Assembly (NCBI GenBank): GCA_016719135.1
Contig: JADKAV010000014.1
Span: forward strand, 14,560-78,559
Direction: 5' to 3'
DNA from: Micrococcales bacterium
GTDB taxonomy: Bacteria > Actinomycetota > Actinomycetes > S36-B12 > UBA10799
DNA length: 64,000 bases
Each line of letters opens with the position of its first letter. The stretch's first letter is position 1. The position numbers were made by a program, and so were the translations under genes. Under the pieces are notes generated by a model. That model was not told the DNA's origin, made no database searches, and worked only from the letters and a program-made list of their open reading frames with translations. This document shows positions 1 to 7,686 of the stretch, one piece after another.

Positions 1-1376
1 TTCGCCTACGACTGGGATCTGGAGAAGAGCCCGGCCGGCGCGTGGCAGTGGATTCCCACCGACCCCGCGGCTGCCACGGCTGCGCCCGACCCGCACGACC
101 CGGCCAAGCGCAGGCCACCGGTGATGCTGACCACCGACCTCGCGTTGCGGATGGACCCGATCTACGAGCCCATCTCCCGGCGCTTCATGGAGAACCCCGA
201 CGAGTTCGCCGACGCATTCGCCCGGGCGTGGTTCAAGCTTCTGCACCGCGACATGGGTCCGATCTCGCTACCTCGGCCCAGAGGTGCCTGCCGAGGAAAT
301 GATCTGGCAGGACCCGGTGCCGCCGGTCACTCACGAGCTGGTCGACGATGCGGACATCGCGTCACTCAAGGGCAAGGTCCTGGACTCGGAGCTGTCGATT
401 GCCGAGTTGGTCTCCGCGGCCTGGGCTTCGGCGTCTACGTTCCGCAACAGTGACAAGCGGGGCGGGGCAAACGGTGCCCGTGTGCGCCTGGCACCTCAGC
501 TCGGGTGGGAGGCCAACAACACGGCCCAGCTACAGAAGGTGTTGCGAGTGCGCGAAGGCATTGCGCAGGAGTTCAACGCTGCCGGTGGCGCAAAGCAGGT
601 CTCGATGGCCGACCTGATCGTCCTCGGTGGCTGCGCGGCGGTGGAGCAAGCCGCCCGCAACGCCGGAGTCGACGTCGTGGTGCCCTTCACCCCGGGGGCG
701 CACCGATGCATCCGACGAGCAGACCGACGTCGAGGCGTTCTCGGTCCTCGAACCGGTTGTCGACGGTTTCCGCAACTACGTCGGCAAGGGTCTCACGCAG
801 CCGGCCGAGCACGTGTTCGTCGACAAGGCGCAGTTGCTGTCGTTGACCGCTCCGGAAATGACGGTGCTGGTCGGTGGAATGCGCGCCCTGCGAGCCAACT
901 ACGACGGCTCCGACTTGGGGGTGCTCACCGACAAGGCCGACACGCTGAGCAACGACTTCTTCGTCAACCTGCTGGACATGAACACCAAGTGGCACCCGAT
1001 CACCGAAGAAGCCCTCACGTACGAGGGCAGCGATCGCGCAACCGGCGACCGCAAGTGGACGGCCAGTCGCATCGACCTCGTGTTCGGGTCCAACTCGCAG
1101 TTGCGGGCCTTCTCCGAGGTCTATGCCGCCGACGACGCGCAGGAGAAGTTCGTGCGCGACTTCGTGCGGGCGTGGGACAAGGTGATGATGCTGGACCGGT
1201 TCGAACTGGCCGCTGCTAGAACCAATGGACGTGCCGCGTCGTGCGGGCTTCGGCTCGCACGACGCGGTACGTTTCCTGCGTTGTCCCCGCTCGACGCATG
1301 CACCGGGCCATCTGGGTTTCGGGCGCAGACTGTCCCTTGTTGCGATGTCGGGAAACACACCGGGCCGTGGGCGTAG
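1..1376 (+). pseudogene. katG: Catalase-peroxidase KatG, C-terminal part, frameshifted
   Basis: This is the 3' part of a bifunctional catalase-peroxidase, the heme enzyme that removes H2O2; the gene starts before the window. Recognisable stretches are MLTTDLALRMDPIYEPISRR, WASASTFRNSDKRGGANGAR, LIVLGGCAAVEQAA, LTAPEMTVLVGGMR and LVFGSNSQLRAFSEVYA, all typical of the C-terminal half. The reading frame breaks twice. Near 268 it moves from frame 1 to frame 2, between DMGPI and RYLGPEVP. Near 697 it moves from frame 2 to frame 3, at a run of five G where four would keep the frame (PFTPG|RTDAS). The normal C-terminus LDRFELA is reached near 1217, but the open frame runs on to a TAG at 1374, which suggests a third slip. 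The second break looks like a homopolymer error, so the gene may be intact in the organism. Confidence 0.9.
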
Positions 1377-1500
1377 TGACTCTCGCCGGGCCTGGATCCA
1401 ACCAGTCCGGCTACCCCCCACATCCGCATTTGTCCGGGAATCCTCGCCAACCGGTCAGCAACTCCCCGGCGTCCCAACCAGGATCGGCTAGGCTTCCCAG

Positions 1501-2232
1501 GTGCCTGTAGCAGAACTAGGTGAGGGACTCCTCGTTCGTCTCCTGAGCGCCCTGCAGACACGCCTCGGATCTGTGATCGGTGCCGGCATCCTGGTCGCCG
1601 AATCGCCTGGGAATCTACGCCCGGTCGCCTCGGTGGGCGTGGCGGAGGTCTGGGATGCGATGCAGATCGACTCGGGATCGGGTCCCCTCGTTCAAGCGGT
1701 GAAGGCCGAGAAGGCGGTAGTCAGGGACCCTCTGGATCTACGGGCCTACCCGGACCTCGCCAGTCTCGTCGACGTCATACCGAAACGGACTCCCGCCGCC
1801 ATAGTGGTGGTGCCGAACTCCTGGACGGAGGGCCGGCAACTGGTCACCGTCGTGTACTTCTCGGCGCCCGTCGCAGACGGCGATCTCGAGGTCATCGGTC
1901 ACTACGAACCGCTGTTGGCGTATGCACTGGGCCTTCTGGAGTACTGCGGCGATGCGGAGAACCAGGCCGAGCAGATGGTGCGCATGGTGCAGACGCGCCG
2001 CTGGATCGAACAGGCAAAGGGCATGATCATGACCCGCCGGTCGATCGGCCCCGATGATGCCTTCGCGGTGCTCGTGGAGCACAGTCAGGCGTCGAACGTG
2101 AAGGTTCGGGACCTGTCCACGGCGCTGGTCGGGCTTCTGGCTGGCCCAAACGGCGACATCGAGGTCTCTCAGGAGGCGATTGCCGCGGCCAAGGTGCTGT
2201 GGGACGACGTGAGCACGCGCAACGACCAGTGA
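1501..2232 (+). CDS. GAF-ANTAR domain regulator (predicted RNA-binding antiterminator)
   Basis: The 243-residue protein has an N-terminal GAF-like sensor region (about residues 10-150) and a C-terminal ANTAR region (about 165-225) containing RRWIEQAKGMIMTRRSIGPD and a following A-x3-L-x4 helical pattern. ANTAR domains bind paired RNA hairpins and relieve transcription termination; GAF-ANTAR proteins are common in actinobacteria. The start is taken as GTG at 1501 because the GAF alignment begins almost at once. It stands alone, after katG and before transposase remnants, so its RNA target cannot be inferred from context. The ligand of the GAF domain is unknown. Confidence 0.85.
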   Translation: MPVAELGEGLLVRLLSALQTRLGSVIGAGILVAESPGNLRPVASVGVAEVWDAMQIDSGSGPLVQAVKAEKAVVRDPLDLRAYPDLASLVDVIPKRTPAAIVVVPNSWTEGRQLVTVVYFSAPVADGDLEVIGHYEPLLAYALGLLEYCGDAENQAEQMVRMVQTRRWIEQAKGMIMTRRSIGPDDAFAVLVEHSQASNVKVRDLSTALVGLLAGPNGDIEVSQEAIAAAKVLWDDVSTRNDQ

Positions 2233-2479
2233 AGTCCGGCGCGCATACCCCCAGTGAGCGTCGTCTGCGCGCAGGGGGCCGCCCTCACAGTGGGAAGTGG
2301 CTGGTCCGCCGAATTGAGTCGAGCAATCTGTGACTTTGTCGGTGCTTCGGATTTGAGGGGGAGTCGTCTGGTCGGTGAGGTGCTTGCTGGCCGGGGGTGT
2401 GTCGTGGGGGGTGTAGGACAGGGGTCTTGCCAGTGTCGGTTTCGACCAAGATCCCTGGACCGGGGGGCCCGTACCCGAA

Positions 2480-3270
2480 CGTGTCAGTTGCTGGTGGGCC
2501 TGCCAGATGTCGTCGTGCTCGGGGTTGATGCCTGCGCTGGTGACGCGCCGCTGGTGGTGCATGTGGAATGTCCGCCGGACTGGCATCAGGATTGTCCGGG
2601 CTGCGGGCTGGGTCAAGCAGCGACGAGTGGTGCGCCCGACTGATTAACCGGCGTTCGGGCGTCCGGCGGTGCAGGCCCGGCACACGCTTCGCCGGACCTG
2701 CCCTAACAGTGTGTGTGCGGGGGTCGTGGACCACCAGTGATGCCCGGATCGCCGCGCCGCGAGGCTCGGTGACCCACCGGGCCCCGGCGGTGGGTGACCA
2801 AGCAGGTCGGTGAGTATCGGCGGGCGGTGTCGGTGGACTGCTGACCAGCGGTTCGGTCCAGCCTGGCCATCACATGGGGGCCACCGGTCGCACCCTCGGC
2901 TCCGCTGCGGCCCCCATCTGATGGGAGAAATCGGACATAAGCCCCAGAGTGCACGCCGTCGCCATCACATCGGGGCCGCCGAGGGCCTCACCGCCCCCCG
3001 CTGCGGCCCTCATGTGATGGCGGTGGGCGGTAGATGCTCTGGTGGCAGGGGCGCGCGACGGTATTGGCCACGTGGGGCGGTGACGGGCTTGCCGTCAACG
3101 ACACGATGCCGGCCTACGGTCGGCTACTGGTCGACGATCCCGAGCGGATCGGCCCGGTCCAGGCGCACGGGATGGACCAGACGCAGTTCAACCGGGTCGG
3201 GGGGAAGCGCACTCAGCAGTGGGCGACGACGTTCGACTCCCCCCTGAAATCCGAAGGGCCAGTGAACTGC
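2480..3270 (+). pseudogene. ISL3-type transposase remnant, interrupted by a palindromic insert
   Basis: Pieces of an ISL3-family transposase appear in several frames. The N-terminal zinc-ribbon part is at 2486-2640 (VVVLGVDACAGDAPLVVHVE, then CPGCG), a middle part at 2793-2832 (RWVTKQVGEYRRAVSV), and the catalytic part at 3059-3269 (LAVNDTMPAYGRLLVDDPER, RTQQWATTFDSP). The coding sequence before and after the insert joins in frame as RAVSV|LATWG if one copy of CGGT is removed, so a foreign segment of about 224 bp sits inside the old transposase gene. No complete transposase or terminal inverted repeats remain. A second copy of the catalytic fragment plus insert lies at 54134-54612 on the other strand. 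Confidence 0.75.
2835..3058. mobile_element. Palindromic insert (MITE-like) in transposase remnant, copy 1
   Basis: The segment contains two long hairpins. Hairpin A has arms CCATCACATGGGGGCC (2867-2882) and GGCCCCCATCTGATGG (2909-2924), 15 of 16 paired. Hairpin B has arms CCATCACATCGGGGCC (2962-2977) and GGCCCTCATGTGATGG (3005-3020), 14 of 16 paired. The insert is flanked by CGGT on both sides (2831-2834 and 3059-3062), which could be a 4-bp target duplication. It has no coding capacity. A near-identical reverse-oriented copy is at 54413-54612. It may be a miniature non-autonomous element or a nested repeat; its mobilising enzyme is unknown. Confidence 0.6.
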
Positions 3271-3284
3271 ACGGGTGCAACCTC

Positions 3285-3304
3285 GATCCCCGCGGCGCGG
3301 GATC
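3285..3304 (-). terminator. Hairpin at the 3' end of the thioredoxin gene
   Basis: A 20-bp near-perfect hairpin, GATCCC and GGGATC arms closing a GC-rich stem, overlaps the stop codon of the minus-strand thioredoxin gene. There is no clear T-tract beyond it, so it is only a candidate terminator. Confidence 0.3.
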
Positions 3305-3734
3305 AATCCAACCCGCGCTGGACGAACGCCTCGAGTTGCGTCTCGGGAACCGCGCCTACGAGCCGGTCCACTACTGCCCCATCGCGGATCAGTAGCAGGG
3401 TGGGAATGCTCATGGCGTCATACTTGCGTGCCACCCCCGGCGAGTCGTCCACGTTCACTTTGGTCACTTTCAAACGCCCGGGATTCTTCGCAGCCATCCG
3501 CTCGACGGCAGGCGAGACCATCCGGCACGGGCCGCACCACGGCGCCCACAGGTCGACCAGCACCGGGGTGGTGGCGCGCAGCACCACTGCATCGAAGGTG
3601 GAGTCTGTAGCCTCGGTCAGCCACGGCAGGGGCGCCTTACACGCTGCGCAGGCGGGCTTGCCCGACGCGGAAGCGGGAACCCGGTTCTTCGTCCCACAGG
3701 ACGGGCATTTCTGAATACTGGACGCGGTTGCCAT
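3303..3734 (-). CDS. trxC: Thioredoxin 2-type protein with N-terminal zinc ribbon
   Basis: The 143-residue protein starts with a zinc ribbon (CPSCGTKN at about residue 9 and CAAC at about 29) followed by a thioredoxin fold with the redox motif WAPWCGPCRM and the cis-proline segment MSIPTLLL. This matches thioredoxin 2 (TrxC), a cytosolic disulfide reductase whose zinc ribbon responds to oxidation. The start is ATG 3734, which places the ribbon directly at the N-terminus; a longer open frame reaching 3830 adds unrelated residues. It is a single gene, with katG and msrB as other oxidative-stress genes nearby. Confidence 0.9.
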   Translation of the reverse strand: MATASSIQKCPSCGTKNRVPASASGKPACAACKAPLPWLTEATDSTFDAVVLRATTPVLVDLWAPWCGPCRMVSPAVERMAAKNPGRLKVTKVNVDDSPGVARKYDAMSIPTLLLIRDGAVVDRLVGAVPETQLEAFVQRGLD

Positions 3735-3899
3735 ACGCCAAAAATAGCGAGCGTCGCGTGGGTGTTCACCAGCACAGGTTTCGGCGGAGAAGTGAAGTAC
3801 TGCCCTGTAGGTGCGCGCCTGACGGACCAATCCGGCCGATGGCTGCTGCCGGGCCAGGAGCGATCACGACAGGGGCGCAGCCACTGTCATACTGCCCGA

Positions 3900-4131
3900 G
3901 TGGAGCAGCCGAACCATCGCGCCGAGCAGTGGCGACTGAAAGCCCAGCGGGCGGGGGCCGCACTGGCCGATCAGGCTCAGTCCGAGGTCGTACGCTGTCT
4001 TCGGATCGAAGAGCTGGAGCGGGAACTGGCCGATCTTCACCTCATCCTCGACGGGGGTGCTTCAAAGCCGCTCCTGGAGCCTGACCCGTCCGCTCAGGGC
4101 GGCAGGCGATCTCGTGCGGGGAGGAACGCCC
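3900..4131 (+). other. Gap with possible coiled-coil ORF upstream of the ATP-grasp gene
   Basis: The 397-bp gap 3735-4131 has no clear gene. From GTG 3900 one frame encodes a charged, coiled-coil-like stretch (about 45 residues, with RIEELERELADLHLILDG near its end). Coiled coils of this kind sit beside glycosyltransferase or TupA-like modules in some proteins. The frame then runs into the next gene in a different phase without a stop, so either it is a chance ORF or it was once joined to the downstream gene and a frame break separates them. Not convincing as a separate gene. Confidence 0.25.
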
Positions 4132-5019
4132 GTGACCGACGATCGATCGGCGACGATGGATCGAGATGCGGTTTTCGAGGCCCGCATCGCAGCCGCCTAC
4201 GAAGCCGTCCGTTCAACCTGGCTCCAGCCCGAGCCGACGACCTTCAACCAGAAGATCTGGCATCGCAAACTCACGGACCGCCGGCCGATCCTCAAGACCT
4301 ACTGCGACAAGGTGGCGACCCGCGATCATGTGGCGGAGATCCTGCCGGCCGACGTCATGCAGGAACGCCTGGAGGTCGCTGAATCGGTGACCGCGTTGCC
4401 GCGTGTCCACATGCCCGAGGTCATCGTGCGGGTCTCGCACGCATCGGGCGGCTCGGTGGTCATCTGGGACGGCCCCACGTCTGGTGGGCAGGGCCATCAC
4501 CTATGGGTGCGCCGCGCTTACAGCCGAGTTGACGTCGACTGGGCACGCATCGCTGCGGAGCTCGATCGCTGTATGGATCACGACTTCGGTTGGGACCTGC
4601 TCGAGTGGGGTTACCTCGGCGTGCCACGCATGGTGGTGGCCGACCGCCTGTATCGCGAACCCGATGGGGGCGTTCCCGACGACCTGTCCCTGTATGTCTT
4701 CCATGGCCGGGTGGAGGTGATACGTCAGACCAACGATCGGCAACGCGATACCGAGCGGGGCGCCGGAAGCTACGATCGGAACTGGATCCCCCTGCCGATT
4801 CACGGCAAGCCCAAGCCCCTTCCGTTTCCCCGGCCGACCGAACTCGAGCAGGCGATCGAACTGGCCGAAGCCGTATGCGTCGGCGGACAGACCATGCGGG
4901 TGGACTTCCTGCTGACGGCACAGGGTCTGAAGTTCACTGAAATCACGCCGTACACCATGTCCGGGAGCTGGGACCTGACCCTCGAATCCGCAGACCACTA
5001 CCTCGGATCGCTCTGGTGA
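4132..5019 (+). CDS. TupA-like ATP-grasp family protein
   Basis: The 295-residue product matches the TupA-like ATP-grasp family, which joins a carboxylate to an amine or sugar during capsule or teichuronopeptide synthesis. Visible family features are FNQKIWHRKLTDRRPILKTY, which includes the DKVATRDHV that follows it, then DLSLYVFHGRVEVIRQTNDR, YDRNW, MRVDFLL and FTEITPYTMSGSWD near the end. GTG 4132 is chosen because GGGAGG lies eight bases upstream. The next gene overlaps by GTGA, so the two are probably translated together. No polysaccharide cluster surrounds it, and the substrate is unknown. Confidence 0.75.
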   Translation: MTDDRSATMDRDAVFEARIAAAYEAVRSTWLQPEPTTFNQKIWHRKLTDRRPILKTYCDKVATRDHVAEILPADVMQERLEVAESVTALPRVHMPEVIVRVSHASGGSVVIWDGPTSGGQGHHLWVRRAYSRVDVDWARIAAELDRCMDHDFGWDLLEWGYLGVPRMVVADRLYREPDGGVPDDLSLYVFHGRVEVIRQTNDRQRDTERGAGSYDRNWIPLPIHGKPKPLPFPRPTELEQAIELAEAVCVGGQTMRVDFLLTAQGLKFTEITPYTMSGSWDLTLESADHYLGSLW

Positions 5020-5450
5020 CATCCCCGGCCCCGCAGCCGCGGACCTCTTCCGAGTCCGCAGGTCGTACGACCACCCGATCCTGCGTCCCCGCGACCCCGC
5101 AGACGTGGCTGGATCGGTTCGTCTCCGCCGTGCGCAACAACGACATCGACGCCGGCCGGAGGCTGCTCGCCGATGATGCTGTGGGATACGGCGCACTCAC
5201 CGCGCGGATGCTGGGGCTCGAGTCCCTCGTCGCGCAGCAATGGCGGCCGACCTGGGCCCGGGTCGCGCAATGGGATGTGACTGAGGTCGATCTGCTGTTG
5301 CGGCGCGACGACTTGGCGGTGCTCGCATTCTGCTGGCAGCGGCTGAACAACGACGATGGCGCGACGGTTCCCGGACGGGCCACGATGGTCCTGCAGCACG
5401 TGGATGACCGGTGGCTGTGCGTCCACTCGCACTTCTCGGCCCGCCCCTGA
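5016..5450 (+). CDS. SnoaL/NTF2-like protein
   Basis: The 144-residue product has the layout of an NTF2/SnoaL-like alpha+beta cone. It has WLDRFVSAVRNNDIDAGRRL, a helical start typical of the fold, and ends with ATMVLQHVDDRWLCVHSHFS, the usual final strands of DUF4440/SnoaL proteins. Such proteins are small enzymes or ligand-binding folds, and function cannot be read from the fold. Its GTG start overlaps the TGA of the ATP-grasp gene (GTGA), indicating translational coupling and a possible shared role. About the first 28 residues are Ser/Thr/Pro-rich and lie outside the fold. Confidence 0.7.
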   Translation: MTSPAPQPRTSSESAGRTTTRSCVPATPQTWLDRFVSAVRNNDIDAGRRLLADDAVGYGALTARMLGLESLVAQQWRPTWARVAQWDVTEVDLLLRRDDLAVLAFCWQRLNNDDGATVPGRATMVLQHVDDRWLCVHSHFSARP

Positions 5451-5527
5451 CCTACTCCGGGCGCACGACCCGACCCGAGCGGCAACGTGGCGACTAGAGT
5501 CCTTCACAGATACCCACGAGGAGAAAT

Positions 5528-6481
5528 ATGACCCCGGAACAGGCGCAGTACTTCGCCCAGCGCTTCGAGGCGGTGGTGTCGAACGTGGAACGGTTCATCC
5601 AGGGCAAGGACGACGTTGTGCGACTCGCGCTCGTGGCACTGCTCGCCGAGGGACACGTGCTCATGGAGGACGTACCAGGCGTGGGCAAGACCTCCCTGGC
5701 CCGCTCTTTGTCCGCGTCGCTGGGACTGACCGGTAGCCGCATCCAGTTCACCCCGGACCTGCTTCCCTCTGACGTCACCGGCGTCACAGTGTTCCATCAG
5801 AGCAAGGACAGTTTCGAGTTCCATCCCGGTCCGGTCTTCGCGAACGTCGTGCTCGCTGATGAGATCAACCGGGCATCCCCGAAGACGCAGTCGGCGATGC
5901 TCGAGGTGATGGCCGAACGCACGGTCACCGTGGACGGACGCAGCCACCCGGTACCCCGGCCGTTCCTGGTGTTGGCCACGCAGAACCCCGTGGACATGGA
6001 CGGCACGTACCCCCTGCCGGAGGCACAACTCGACCGCTTCATGATGCGCATCTCCGTGGGCTACCCCAACCCGGCCGCCGAGATCCAGATCCTCAAGAAC
6101 GCACACGAGGGCCGTCTGCTGGAAGACCTGCGTGCCGTGTCGAACGTGGAGGAGATCGGCGGCATGATCAAGGCTGCGGGAGGTGTTCACATCGCGGACA
6201 GCGTGATGAGTTACGTCGTCGGGCTGATCACTGCCACGCGGGTGTCCCCTGGCGTCCGGCTCGGCTCCAGCCCTCGCGGTGGTCTGGCGCTGATGGCTAC
6301 CGCGAGGGTGCGCGCGGCCTCCCGCGGCCGCCACTACGTCACTCCCGAGGACGTCGCGGCTCTCATCCAGCCCGTCCTCGCGCACCGGCTCGTACTGACC
6401 CCGGAGGCCATCGCCGGAGGGTCCACCGCCGAGCAGGTGCTCGGCGAGGCCACCCGCGGGGTGCCGGTTCCCCAAGCCTGA
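5528..6481 (+). CDS. moxR: MoxR-family AAA+ ATPase
   Basis: This 317-residue AAA+ ATPase has a Walker A motif EDVPGVGKTSLA at about residue 40, Walker B VVLADEINRASPKTQSAMLE, and the MoxR hallmark FLVLATQNPVDMDGTYPLPE. MoxR proteins act as chaperones that assemble or activate partner complexes, usually with DUF58 and VWA proteins. It has a good AGGAG ribosome site and begins a three-gene operon: the DUF58 gene starts two bases after its stop, and the transglutaminase-like gene overlaps that one by ATGA. Cytosolic. Confidence 0.95.
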   Translation: MTPEQAQYFAQRFEAVVSNVERFIQGKDDVVRLALVALLAEGHVLMEDVPGVGKTSLARSLSASLGLTGSRIQFTPDLLPSDVTGVTVFHQSKDSFEFHPGPVFANVVLADEINRASPKTQSAMLEVMAERTVTVDGRSHPVPRPFLVLATQNPVDMDGTYPLPEAQLDRFMMRISVGYPNPAAEIQILKNAHEGRLLEDLRAVSNVEEIGGMIKAAGGVHIADSVMSYVVGLITATRVSPGVRLGSSPRGGLALMATARVRAASRGRHYVTPEDVAALIQPVLAHRLVLTPEAIAGGSTAEQVLGEATRGVPVPQA

Positions 6482-6483
6482 TC

Positions 6484-7686
6484 ATGGCTACGACCGAGGA
6501 GCCGCTGGTCGTCAGCGCCAGCGACGAGGAACCGGATTCCGTCCGGGAAGTCTCCAGTCGGACGAAAGGGCTGCTCATCAGTGTCCCCGTCCTGCTGGCC
6601 CTGGGCTTCCTGCTCGGGTATCCGGCGGTCGTAGCGCTGGCGTTGGCGCCGATTCTCCTGATCGCAGTGGCACTGTTCATGGTCGGCAGGCGACCTGGCG
6701 GCAACCTGCGCCGCGCGGTCGAACCGTCGCAGATGACCCACGGCGAGACCGCGACCGCCCTGATCACGAGCATCAACAACCGGGTTACACCCACTGGCGT
6801 GGTCGAGGCCCTGGACCGAATCGCGGGCCAGCCTGTCGACATCCTCATCCCCCCGGTGGCCCCGCGGCGACAACTGACCGTCAGCTACCGTTTCGTCCCC
6901 CTCAAACGCGGGGAACTGCATCTGGGTCCGGTCACACTCGAGCGCCGCGACCCGTGGGGCTTGTTCGTGAGACGGGCGAATGCGTCGGCCGAGATGACGG
7001 TTCTCGTTCACCCGAAGGTGCTGCCCGTCGAGGTGAGCCTGGCCGGCAACCGGATCGGCCAGGAGGGCGGCACCGCCGACCGTGACGTGATGGGCTCCAA
7101 CCAGTTCAGCACCCTGCGCGAGTACGTCATCGGCGACGAACTGCGGCAGATCCACTGGCGCAGTTCGGCCCGCGTCGGAAAGTTGATGGTCAAGCAACTG
7201 GTCGACAACCCCCTGCCCCGAGCCCTGATCGTGCTGGACAACGACATCCGCTCCTACCGCAACGCCGCCGACTTCGAGGAGGCCGTCGACGCGGCGGCAT
7301 CCATCGGCAGCGCGATCGTGCGTGCCGGTCTGCCGGTGGCACTGCGGTCCACCGGCGCGGACATCGGCGTGGAGATTCTGCGGGTCGAGGATCTTACGAG
7401 GATGCTCGACGCGTTGGCCCTGTGTGACCCGCGGGTCTTGAAGGTTCCGCCGCCGGCCCTGCGGCAGGTCCTGCTGGCCACCAAGTCGACGTCATATTTC
7501 CTGGTCACCGGCCCGTCCACCGGCCTGATCCCCAGTGCGATCGCCGCCCTGGGGCTCGTGGGTGAAGGCACGGTGGTGCGCATGGGACAGCCCGGTGGCC
7601 TTACCCGGCCCCGGCGCGGCCTGGTCTTCCGCGACGTGATGGTGTGCCGGGATCTGGTGCCTCCCTCGGTGGCGACCGGCACATGA
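6484..7686 (+). CDS. DUF58 membrane-anchored protein
   Basis: The 400-residue protein has a charged N-terminus, two closely spaced membrane helices (about residues 28-65), an Ig-like/stalk region, and the DUF58 signature GDELRQIHWRSSARVGKLMV at about residue 220. The later part resembles a von Willebrand A fold (ALIVLDNDIRS). DUF58 proteins pair with MoxR ATPases and membrane transglutaminase-like proteins in a widespread but poorly understood envelope system. It lies between exactly those partners here. ATG 6484 follows the moxR stop by two bases. Confidence 0.9.
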   Translation: MATTEEPLVVSASDEEPDSVREVSSRTKGLLISVPVLLALGFLLGYPAVVALALAPILLIAVALFMVGRRPGGNLRRAVEPSQMTHGETATALITSINNRVTPTGVVEALDRIAGQPVDILIPPVAPRRQLTVSYRFVPLKRGELHLGPVTLERRDPWGLFVRRANASAEMTVLVHPKVLPVEVSLAGNRIGQEGGTADRDVMGSNQFSTLREYVIGDELRQIHWRSSARVGKLMVKQLVDNPLPRALIVLDNDIRSYRNAADFEEAVDAAASIGSAIVRAGLPVALRSTGADIGVEILRVEDLTRMLDALALCDPRVLKVPPPALRQVLLATKSTSYFLVTGPSTGLIPSAIAALGLVGEGTVVRMGQPGGLTRPRRGLVFRDVMVCRDLVPPSVATGT

